From: an uncultured Pseudomonadota bacterium
GTDB taxonomy: Bacteria; Pseudomonadota; Gammaproteobacteria; Burkholderiales; Rhodocyclaceae
Direction: 5' to 3'
Assembly (NCBI GenBank): GCA_903939665.1
Contig: CAJAHZ010000084.1
Coordinates: 1-7,943, forward strand
DNA length: 7,943 bases
Notes under the pieces: generated by a model
What the model was told of the DNA's origin: nothing
The model's database searches: none
The model's input: the letters and a program-made list of their open reading frames with translations, nothing else
Made by a program: the position numbers and the translations under genes
Shown here: positions 1 to 5,661 of the stretch, one piece after another
Position numbering within the stretch: the first letter of the stretch is position 1
How the letters are laid out: every line of letters starts with the position of its first letter

Positions 1-121
1 CACCAGCTTCCGCATGTTCCCGGACTCCAGCGCCGCCGCACACAAGAAGGAAGGCGGGCAGCCCGCGCCGAGCGCCGACCAGGTCGCCTTCACGCAGATC
101 ATGCGCGGGATTCACTTCTGA
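1..121 (+). CDS. C-terminal end of an unidentified protein (partial)
   Basis: Only the last 39 codons are present, read from position 2 to the TGA at 119-121. The stretch includes FRMFPDSSAAAHKKEGG and ends in FTQIMRGIHF. Almost every third codon position is G or C, which marks this frame as genuinely coding; the other two plus frames are also open here but lack that bias. The tail has a Lys/Gly/Pro/Ala-rich, probably disordered segment followed by a short hydrophobic-aromatic end. I do not recognise the family. A strong hairpin begins 13 nt after the stop, consistent with the gene ending a transcription unit. The start lies outside the window. Confidence 0.7.
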   Translation, partial: TSFRMFPDSSAAAHKKEGGQPAPSADQVAFTQIMRGIHF

Positions 122-134
122 TCGCTTAGGAACC

Positions 135-182
135 CGCCCTGCGACGCACTGCACCTTTTCGCGTGCAGGGTGCCGCAGGGCG
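135..182 (+). terminator. Strong hairpin after the first gene, possible terminator
   Basis: The arms 135-154 and 163-182 are complementary over 20 positions, with two mismatches and one G-T wobble, around an 8-nt loop (cttttcgc). It lies just behind the stop codon at 121. There is no T-tract after the right arm (agttggcggg follows), so it is not a canonical intrinsic terminator. It may act as an mRNA 3' end stabiliser or a Rho-assisted terminator. The flanking CCCGCC (133-138) and GGCGGG (187-192) could extend or compete with the stem. Confidence 0.5.
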
Positions 183-423
183 AGTTGGCGGGATAACCGG
201 CCCGGCGCCCATCACCACGGCGAGCTAGCCAGGATTGAATAAGCGCCAGTGAGCATCAGTGACTTACTGAGACTCACCCTTACCTTGCGGCCTTCGCTGT
301 CAGCAGCGTTGAGCGAATATCGACTTCCGTAATAACCGGACCCTCACTGTTACATTTTCTTTTCATCCAGTTTGGGTATACCGGCTGGAATTTTCAGCCA
401 TGCGCACAACCCCGCGTCGTAAC
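183..423. other. Gene-free intergenic stretch with small inverted repeats
   Basis: I see no convincing coding frame here. Base composition shifts toward A/T relative to the first gene. Besides the palindrome at 249-277, short hairpins can be drawn at 295-308 (CGCTG/CAGCG, 4-nt loop) and 383-399 (GGCTG/CAGCC, 7-nt loop), and GGTATACC (375-382) is a perfect 8-bp palindrome. An ATG at 400 is in frame with the downstream antitoxin but lies upstream of its likely promoter, so I do not treat it as a start. Confidence 0.5.
249..277. repeat. 29-bp imperfect palindrome
   Basis: GTGAG (249-253) pairs with CTCAC (273-277), and TCAGT (256-260) pairs with ACTGA (266-270). A symmetric 2-nt internal loop lies on each side and a 5-nt loop (gactt) in the middle. 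Every one of the ten paired positions is Watson-Crick. It has no T-tract and could be a DNA-binding site or an RNA hairpin; the sequence alone does not decide. Confidence 0.5.
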
Positions 424-480
424 ACGTGCATTGACACAGCTGGAAAGCATGTGCATCATAATGTACATAGATGTACATCT
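424..480 (+). promoter_or_regulatory. Toxin-antitoxin promoter and autoregulatory operator
   Basis: A perfect -35 box TTGACA lies at 431-436. With a 17-bp spacer the -10 is CATCAT (454-459, 4 of 6 matches); a better hexamer, CATAAT (457-462), would need a 20-bp spacer. Transcription should start around 465-470, about 20-25 nt before the antitoxin ATG. Overlapping this are two tandem ATGTACAT palindromes (461-468 and 471-478). The second extends to a perfect 12-bp palindrome, AGATGTACATCT (469-480). Degenerate copies occur at 449-456 (ATGTGCAT) and 424-431 (ACGTGCAT). Palindromes with a TGTACA core are the known operator elements of the E. coli YefM-YoeB system, which fits the Phd/YefM-type antitoxin encoded next. 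Binding here would block the -10 and the start site, giving autorepression. Confidence 0.75.
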
Positions 481-489
481 GGGGGATAT

Positions 490-714
490 ATGCAAGAAGC
501 CACGTTCACCGAACTGCGCAATCACGCAAAGGATTATTTTGATGCTGTCGAAGGCGGGGATACGGTCCGTATTTTTCGCAACGGGAAACCGATTGCCGAA
601 ATTGTGCCTATCCGATCAGCGGTTCCGTCATGGAAAAAGCAATCCACACCACTTACGGTCAAAGGTTTGTCGTTGAGCCGAGAAATTTTGAACGATCGGG
701 ATGAATCGGCGTGA
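490..714 (+). CDS. Phd/YefM-family antitoxin
   Basis: This 74-residue protein begins MQEATFTELRNHAKDYFDAV and continues with GGDTVRIFRNGKPIAEIVP, the typical Phd/YefM fold: an N-terminal DNA-binding half with the T-ELR-H-K-YFD motif and the R-NGKPIAEIVP beta strands. The C-terminal third (about residues 43-74) should be disordered until it wraps around the toxin. I chose the ATG at 490, although the frame is open back to 400, because the promoter and operator lie between the two and GGGGG (481-485) precedes 490 by 4 nt. Its stop overlaps the toxin start by 4 nt (GTGA), so the two are translationally coupled. It should neutralise the PIN toxin and, with it, repress its own promoter. Third codon positions are more A/T-rich than in the neighbouring genes, suggesting acquisition by transfer. 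It is often labelled VapB by partner, but the fold is Phd-like. Confidence 0.87.
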   Translation: MQEATFTELRNHAKDYFDAVEGGDTVRIFRNGKPIAEIVPIRSAVPSWKKQSTPLTVKGLSLSREILNDRDESA

Positions 715-1127
715 AGGTGTTTCTGGATACCTCAGCTTTTGCGAAGCGTTATGTTGCCGAGCAGGGGACAGACAAGGTAATGGCGTTATGCCAGCAGGCA
801 GACAGCCTCGTCGTGAGTGTTATGTGCCTACCGGAACTGATCTCTACATTGTCCCGCCTCGTACGGGAAAAGAAGCTTTCCAAAGCGGATTACCGGGAAT
901 TGAAGGGTGACACGGTGGCAGATCTGGCTGATGTGGACATCTGCCAGATCACATCGGGCATTATGGATTCAATAATTTTGCTTCTAGAGTCGCATCCACT
1001 TCGGGCAATGGATGCTATTCATGTGGCATGCGCCCTCGCCGTAGATCCTGACACCTTTGTTTCGGCCGACCATCGGCAACTTTTGGCAGCACAAAAGGCT
1101 GGGCTCAAGATTGTTGATGTCTCGTGA
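711..1127 (+). CDS. vapC: VapC-type PIN-domain toxin ribonuclease
   Basis: This 138-residue PIN-domain protein keeps all four acidic positions that bind Mg/Mn in the family: D6 (FLDTSAF), E42 (LPELIS), D101 (AMDAIHVACAL) and D120 (FVSADHRQL). VapC toxins are endoribonucleases that cut tRNAs or rRNA and stop translation; which RNA this one targets cannot be read from sequence. The length is normal for the family and the frame is intact, so it is probably active. The start is a GTG overlapping the antitoxin stop, which keeps toxin synthesis dependent on antitoxin translation; the only upstream purine run is a weak GGGA at 698-701. Codon use is as A/T-leaning as that of the antitoxin. PIN toxins pair with several antitoxin folds, and the Phd/YefM partner here is a recognised combination. 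Confidence 0.9.
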   Translation: MKVFLDTSAFAKRYVAEQGTDKVMALCQQADSLVVSVMCLPELISTLSRLVREKKLSKADYRELKGDTVADLADVDICQITSGIMDSIILLLESHPLRAMDAIHVACALAVDPDTFVSADHRQLLAAQKAGLKIVDVS

Positions 1128-1335
1128 ATAATCTCCACAATTGACAGGCGGTTCCCGGCCATCAAGAGACGCTCAGGAAATCGCCCCTTAGTCGCCGTTC
1201 AATTCAAGCCTCCCTCCAAACCGGCCATTCTGTCGGAGCCTCACAAATGTATCTTGCTTCTGTAATTTCACAGGAGTAGCTTCTTACTTCTGAGAACCGC
1301 GACAAAAACCAGCAGCGGATCAGGCTTGTCGAAGC

Positions 1336-1341
1336 AGGGAG
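1336..1341 (+). promoter_or_regulatory. Ribosome binding site for the binding lipoprotein
   Basis: AGGGAG lies 6 nt before the ATG at 1348, which fixes that start. In the 220-nt gap before it (from 1128) I find no convincing promoter: a TTGACA at 1141-1146 has no matching -10. The sensory operon's promoter is probably somewhere in this gap but cannot be placed. Confidence 0.65.
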
Positions 1342-1347
1342 TACACC

Positions 1348-2259
1348 ATGCGCAGATCAGTCACCTTCACCAGCCTGCTCGCAACACTGTTGCTGTTGCT
1401 CGCCTGCGAGCAAAGACCGGCAGACAAGCCGCTGCAATACAGCAGCGCTCCGGCGGCCAGCCAGCTCCCCGTTTACCGGCTGGTTCCCCATCCGCTGTAC
1501 ACCCCGCAAAAACTCAGCGAAACCTTTCAACCGCTGGTTGACCATCTGAACCGTCAGCTATCGGGCGCACGTATCGAACTGGAAGCCTCGCGCGACTACC
1601 AGGCCTACGAACAGAAATTCCGTGCGCGCGAAGCCGAATTCCTGATGCCCAACCCCTGGCAAACGATCGAAGCGATGAAGGTCGGCTATCACGTCATCGC
1701 GATGTGGGGCGATGCGGAAGACTTCAAGGGAATTTTCATCGTACGCAAGGATAGCGGCATTGAAAAACCCACCGACCTCAAGGGCAAGGTGGTCAGCTAC
1801 CCGTCGCCGACGGCGCTCGCTGCGGCCATCATGCCGCAATATTTTCTGCATACCAGCGGCATCGACGTGAACAAGGATATCGAGAACATTTACGTCGGCT
1901 CGCAGGAGTCGTCGATCATGAACGCCTACCTCGGCCAGTCTGCAGCCGGCGCCACCTGGCCGCCGCCCTGGCGCATGTTCCAGAAACAGCACCCGACCGA
2001 GGCGGCCCAGCTCAAAATGATCTGGGAGACACCGACCCTGATCAACAACTCGGTAATGGCTCGCGACGACGTCCCGGAAGCCGTTCGCCAGACCGTCCGC
2101 CAGACGCTGCTCGATCTGCCGAAGACACCGGAGGGCCAGAAAATACTCGCCGGCATGGAAACCGCCCGTTTTCATCCCTCAGATGACGCAAGCTACGACA
2201 TCGTCCGGAAATATGTTGCGCGCTTCGAAAATGAAGTGCGCCCGGTAGAGCGCAAATAA
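1348..2259 (+). CDS. PhnD-like periplasmic substrate-binding lipoprotein
   Basis: This 303-residue protein has a type II signal peptide: R2-R3, a Leu-rich core, and lipobox LLAC with the lipid-modified Cys at 20. The mature part resembles the phosphate/phosphite/phosphonate ABC-transporter binding proteins (PhnD-like, periplasmic-binding type 2 fold). Visible marks are YRLVPHPLYTPQKL (43-56), FLMPNPWQTIEAM (98-110), GIFIVRKDSGIEKPTDLKGK (128-147) and the ligand-lobe segment VGSQESSIMNAYLGQSAAGA (183-202). No permease or ATPase gene is adjacent; instead the stop codon overlaps the start of a sensor kinase by one base. That arrangement resembles PhnD-like co-sensors such as AioX, so a sensing role is more likely than transport. 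C20 is the only cysteine, so metal or arsenite binding through thiols is unlikely. The residue after C20 is Glu, which by the E. coli Lol rule predicts outer-membrane sorting. The ligand is unknown. Confidence 0.8.
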   Translation: MRRSVTFTSLLATLLLLLACEQRPADKPLQYSSAPAASQLPVYRLVPHPLYTPQKLSETFQPLVDHLNRQLSGARIELEASRDYQAYEQKFRAREAEFLMPNPWQTIEAMKVGYHVIAMWGDAEDFKGIFIVRKDSGIEKPTDLKGKVVSYPSPTALAAAIMPQYFLHTSGIDVNKDIENIYVGSQESSIMNAYLGQSAAGATWPPPWRMFQKQHPTEAAQLKMIWETPTLINNSVMARDDVPEAVRQTVRQTLLDLPKTPEGQKILAGMETARFHPSDDASYDIVRKYVARFENEVRPVERK

Positions 2260-4631
2260 TGCTCAACAGGCTGAAACAACTGCTGCTTGGCACACTGCGC
2301 CGACAACTGATGCTCGGCATGGTCGTCATTACTGCCACGACGATGTCCCTGTTTGTCTGGGACACAACCCGTCGGCAGCAAGCCGCGATGTTCGAGGAAC
2401 TGTCCGAAGAGGCGGTGGCGCTGGCGCGCGGCATGGCAACCTCAACGGCCGTATGGGTCGCATCACGTGACTACGGCGGCTTGCAGGAAATCATCGGCAG
2501 TCTCGCGCAGTATCCCGACATGCAGCACGTCATCGTGCTCGATCTCAAAGGGCAAGTACTGGCGCACAGCGATCCGGACAAACGCGGGCTATATCTGAGC
2601 GATCTGCCCAAAGAAGCCGCATCGAAAATCCTTCAAAACGGCGCAGGCCTGATCGATGTTGCCAGCCCCATCCTGCTTGCCGGAAAACACATCGGCTGGG
2701 CGCGGATCGGGCTGACCAGAACCACTCTTGACGCCCGACTCAGCGGCGTAATGCGCAGCGGCATCATCTACGTGATACTCGGCATGGTGCTCAGCGCCCT
2801 GGTCGCCGCCTTGACCGGCACCTACCTGACGCGCCGGCTCTATGTCATCCGGCATGTCGCCGATGCCGTCCGGGCCGGCGCCTCGGAATTGCGCGCAGGG
2901 TTATCGGGCGATGACGAGGCAGCGCAACTTGCCCACCAGTTCAACGGCATGCTCGACACCATCGCGCAGCGCGAAGAAGGTCTGCGGCAGAGCGAGGAAC
3001 GCCTGCGCAACATCCTCAACACCGCGCTCGACGCCGTTATCGGCATGGACGCCGAGGGCCGGATCGTCGAATGGAACCTCTGGGCGGAAACCGTTTTTGG
3101 CTGGACAAGCGACGAAGCCATCGACCGGCTACTCGCTGACACGATCATTCCCGAGCAATACCGCGAGGCGCACAAAAACGGACTGAGCAGATTCCTGAGC
3201 AGCGGAGAATACCGCCTCATGAACCGGCGCATCGAGATGACCGCCCTGCGCCGCAACGGCGAAACCTTCCCCATCGAACTGGCAATCATGCCGCTCAGAA
3301 CCGGCGACTCCTACCGCTTCACCGCCTTCATCAACGACATCACCGAACGCAAACTGGTCTCACAGGAGCTTGAAAAGCACCGCCAGTATCTTCAGGACCG
3401 CGCTATCGAACTGGCAGAAGCCCGCGACGCCGCCGAAGCCGCCAACCGCGCGAAGAGCGTATTCCTTGCCAACATGAGCCACGAATTGCGCACACCGATG
3501 AACGGCATCATGGGCATGACCGATCTGGCGCTGCGCCGCGCCACCGACCCCAAACAGATCGACTGGCTCACCAAGAGCATGGGCGCCGCCAAACATCTGC
3601 TCGCCATCATCAATGACGTTCTCGACATCTCGCGGATCGAATCCGACCGCATGACGCTCGAAGAAAAAAACTTCTCGCTCGCGCAAATTATGGGCGACAC
3701 CCTGCGCATGCAGGACGAACAGGCACTGGCCAAGGGGCTGCGCCTATCACTGGAGATAGACCCAACCCTGCCCGAGGTTCTCTGCGGCGACGCCTTGCGT
3801 CTGAAGCAGATGCTGCTCAACTTCATTGGCAACGCCATCAAATTCTCCGAACGCGGACAGATCACGGTACGCGTCAGCGCGGTCGAGGAAGACAGCCACA
3901 GCCTGTTGCTGCGCATCGAAGTCACCGATCAGGGCATTGGCCTCAGTCCCGAACAACAGGCCCGCCTGTTTCACGCATTTACGCAGGCAGACGACTCATC
4001 TACCCGCAAGTTTGGCGGCACCGGACTTGGCCTGATCATTTCCAAACGCATCGCGCTGCTGATGGGTGGCGATGCCGGGGTAATCAGCGAAACGGGGATC
4101 GGCAGCACCTTCTCGATCACTGCGCGGCTAAGGCAGGCAATCGTCGGACAGCAACCCGACGCCACACCGCCAACCGCGCTGCCGGCCAGCATCGCCCCTG
4201 CTGCATCGGCGCGGGAGATGCTGGCGCAGCAGTTCACCGGCGCACGCGTGCTGGTGGTCGAAGACGACCCGATGAATCAGGAAGTCGCCGTCTGTTTGCT
4301 GGAAGCCGTCGGCCTCACCCCGGACGTCGCCAGTAACGGCCAGGAAGCCATAGCGCTGGCATACGGAGGCAGCTATGCGCTGATTCTGATGGACATGCAG
4401 ATGCCCGTAATGGGCGGACTCGATGCCACGCGCGACATTCGCCGCCTGCCCGGCATGTCGCTAACACCGATTCTGGCAATGACCGCCAACGCCTTCGACG
4501 ATGACCGCGACCGCTGCCTAACGGCCGGCATGAATGGTCACATCAGCAAGCCGGTGGACCCGGAAGTGCTCTATGCAACGCTGCTCTACTGGCTGCAAGC
4601 CAGCGAGGCGCACGCCGTAACGCTGCAGTAG
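2259..4631 (+). CDS. Hybrid sensor histidine kinase (Cache-like sensor, HAMP, PAS, HisKA, HATPase, REC)
   Basis: This is a 790-residue inner-membrane kinase. TM1 (about 18-35) and TM2 (about 167-189) bracket a periplasmic domain of about 130 residues that looks PDC/Cache-like (HVIVLDLKGQVLAHSDP, 90-106). HAMP follows at about 190-240 and PAS at about 245-365 (ending FINDITERK). HisKA has the phospho-accepting H408 in SHELRTPMNG. The ATPase domain shows the N-box (521-529, FIGNAIKFS), DQGIG (557-561), FHAFTQ (571-576) and GGTGLGL (586-592). After a Pro/Ala linker comes a receiver domain with E668/D669/D670, phospho-acceptor D712 (MDMQMP), T742 and K764. All catalytic positions are intact. Translation is probably coupled to the lipoprotein through TAATG, as only a weak GAG (2248-2250) precedes the start. 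There is no HPt domain or separate response regulator nearby, so phosphoryl transfer must continue to distant partners. The likely signal is the ligand state of the upstream lipoprotein. Confidence 0.92.
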   Translation: MLNRLKQLLLGTLRRQLMLGMVVITATTMSLFVWDTTRRQQAAMFEELSEEAVALARGMATSTAVWVASRDYGGLQEIIGSLAQYPDMQHVIVLDLKGQVLAHSDPDKRGLYLSDLPKEAASKILQNGAGLIDVASPILLAGKHIGWARIGLTRTTLDARLSGVMRSGIIYVILGMVLSALVAALTGTYLTRRLYVIRHVADAVRAGASELRAGLSGDDEAAQLAHQFNGMLDTIAQREEGLRQSEERLRNILNTALDAVIGMDAEGRIVEWNLWAETVFGWTSDEAIDRLLADTIIPEQYREAHKNGLSRFLSSGEYRLMNRRIEMTALRRNGETFPIELAIMPLRTGDSYRFTAFINDITERKLVSQELEKHRQYLQDRAIELAEARDAAEAANRAKSVFLANMSHELRTPMNGIMGMTDLALRRATDPKQIDWLTKSMGAAKHLLAIINDVLDISRIESDRMTLEEKNFSLAQIMGDTLRMQDEQALAKGLRLSLEIDPTLPEVLCGDALRLKQMLLNFIGNAIKFSERGQITVRVSAVEEDSHSLLLRIEVTDQGIGLSPEQQARLFHAFTQADDSSTRKFGGTGLGLIISKRIALLMGGDAGVISETGIGSTFSITARLRQAIVGQQPDATPPTALPASIAPAASAREMLAQQFTGARVLVVEDDPMNQEVAVCLLEAVGLTPDVASNGQEAIALAYGGSYALILMDMQMPVMGGLDATRDIRRLPGMSLTPILAMTANAFDDDRDRCLTAGMNGHISKPVDPEVLYATLLYWLQASEAHAVTLQ

Positions 4632-4920
4632 CGCAACGGCGCCATCGAACGCCCGGAGGCGCGGCCATCTTCATTGGCGGTGCAGTCGCAGAGCATATTT
4701 TGATTGCATTCGCTCGGAGAGCACAACCCACCCATCAACAAGGACGCCGGTGCCGATTAGTCAAACGTTGCTGAATGACCGCTTTGCCAGTCCGGCTACT
4801 TCTGCTAAGGGTCGGAAGCGGAAACAACTGCCTTTTCCATTTCTAGCTATCAGCAGCGCCTCGAACTGCCACTGAATCTCAGATGAAAGCTTCTACTTAA
4901 CTTCGCTGATTCGCCCCCGG
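4632..4920. other. Intergenic region between converging genes
   Basis: This 289-nt gap separates the kinase gene (plus) from the DUF4124-like gene (minus). I find no credible small gene and no GC-hairpin plus T-tract terminator in either direction. A 4-bp stem with a CGGA loop (4650-4661) directly follows the kinase. An inverted pair, CCGCTT (4779-4784) and AAGCGG (4816-4821), lies in the middle; inside it CCG (4792-4794) and CGG (4813-4815) could also pair. This part looks like a degenerate intergenic repeat, but its copy number in the genome cannot be seen here. Confidence 0.4.
4779..4821. repeat. Weak inverted repeat between converging genes
   Basis: CCGCTT (4779-4784) is exactly complementary to AAGCGG (4816-4821). 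An inner CCG/CGG pair (4792-4794 with 4813-4815) could stack after a 7-nt bulge. It could be a bidirectional terminator remnant or a copy of a dispersed intergenic repeat. Neither is established by this window. Confidence 0.3.
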
Positions 4921-5649
4921 CTAACCATCAGGCTTGGCTTTCGAGTCAGGCAACGGTTTTTCTCTGATTTTTCCTTGCGATCCACGCGTCGTCGCCGGCA
5001 GGAGCTTGGGTTGTGGTTGCGGTGTAGTCGGGCGCTGCTGGACCGTTGCATAGCGCAACTGGAACTGCACCGGGGCAGCTTCTTTCAGCACCACCCCATT
5101 GCGATCAACAATCGCCGCAGCAAGCTGCTGACGCTGATTAGCAAGGGGCAATTGATCGCCCCAGAACTCCGGCGGGATCATGAATTCAGTTGCCGTAAAA
5201 CGCTGACCAACAGGACGGCCATTGATGCTCACCGCAAAGGCGTGCCCTTCACCCAGACGCAGCACTGGATCAACGGCGAGGCGGACTTCGAAAACCGCCG
5301 TGTTGGCGACAATGCTCCCTTCATTCTCCGGAAAAACGATGCTGAAACTGCGATAGGCGACGGCACTTTCCTTATCGCCCACCGGTTTTTCAGCCGCCGG
5401 TTTGTCACTGACTGTCTTGCGCTTGGCGGGTGGCGAGACGCTCTTTTCCGCAGGGCTGCCACCGGTCAGCGTTGCGCTATCAATGACATTGAGCGGCTTC
5501 AGTTCGATGGCCTTGGCGCCCGGCTGCGGCTTGTCTGAAAACGACGGGCCATTGGCGCCCTTCGTTTCATAAACGGGCTGTGCCGACGCCATTGTTGCAC
5601 CAAGCAGAAGGCAAACGACCAGAGACATCATCATTGTGATTCGTTTCAT
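4921..5649 (-). CDS. Secreted DUF4124-like protein of unknown function
   Basis: This 242-residue protein begins MKRITMMMSLVVCLLLGATM and has a Sec signal peptide ending in ASA-Q (cleavage after about residue 23). The next segment, VYETKGANGPSFSDKPQPGA (26-45), resembles the start of DUF4124, a small domain found at the mature N-terminus of many proteobacterial envelope proteins. A Lys/Pro/Ser-rich linker (about 65-98) leads to a beta-rich, Ig-like region (about 100-200, SFSIVFPENEGSIVAN through PVQFQLRYA) and then a Gln/Pro/Lys-rich tail. I chose the start at 5649 because GAGGAG (5661-5656) lies 6 nt ahead of it. The frame stays open to an ATG at 5685, but that start would run into the preceding hydrolase gene. 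The ribosome site overlaps the hydrolase stop, so the two are probably co-transcribed and coupled. No catalytic residues are evident; a periplasmic structural or accessory role is plausible. Confidence 0.75.
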   Translation of the reverse strand: MKRITMMMSLVVCLLLGATMASAQPVYETKGANGPSFSDKPQPGAKAIELKPLNVIDSATLTGGSPAEKSVSPPAKRKTVSDKPAAEKPVGDKESAVAYRSFSIVFPENEGSIVANTAVFEVRLAVDPVLRLGEGHAFAVSINGRPVGQRFTATEFMIPPEFWGDQLPLANQRQQLAAAIVDRNGVVLKEAAPVQFQLRYATVQQRPTTPQPQPKLLPATTRGSQGKIREKPLPDSKAKPDG

Positions 5650-5655
5650 CACACG

Positions 5656-5661
5656 CTCCTC
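5656..5661 (-). promoter_or_regulatory. Ribosome binding site deciding the DUF4124-like start
   Basis: Read on the minus strand this is GAGGAG, 6 nt before the ATG at 5649. It overlaps the TGA of the upstream hydrolase (5662-5660), pointing to translational coupling and ruling against the earlier ATG at 5685. Confidence 0.75.

Noticed and set aside
400..489. N-terminal extension of the antitoxin starting at the ATG at 400
   Set aside because: The -35 and -10 boxes and the operator palindromes lie inside this extension, its translated residues are not Phd/YefM-like, and a ribosome site precedes the ATG at 490.
1141..1169. Possible promoter with TTGACA for the sensory operon
   Set aside because: At 16-18 bp downstream there is no acceptable -10 hexamer (aagaga at 17 bp).
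1558..2175. 205-codon open frame on the minus strand inside the lipoprotein gene
   Set aside because: It lies opposite a clear binding-protein gene, shows no recognisable domain and is explained by the high GC content.
1348..2259. Phosphonate ABC-transporter component (phnD)
   Set aside because: No permease or ATPase genes adjoin it, and it is coupled to a kinase; the fold is PhnD-like but a transport role is not supported.
1348..4631. Arsenite-sensing AioX/AioS system
   Set aside because: AioX depends on a conserved cysteine, whereas the mature lipoprotein here has only the lipidated Cys20; no arsenite oxidase genes are near.
4650..4661. Intrinsic terminator for the kinase gene
   Set aside because: The stem is only 4 bp and no T-tract follows.
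4975..5538. 187-codon plus-strand frame opposite the DUF4124-like gene
   Set aside because: No recognisable protein features; the minus-strand frame has a signal peptide, a ribosome site and domain structure.
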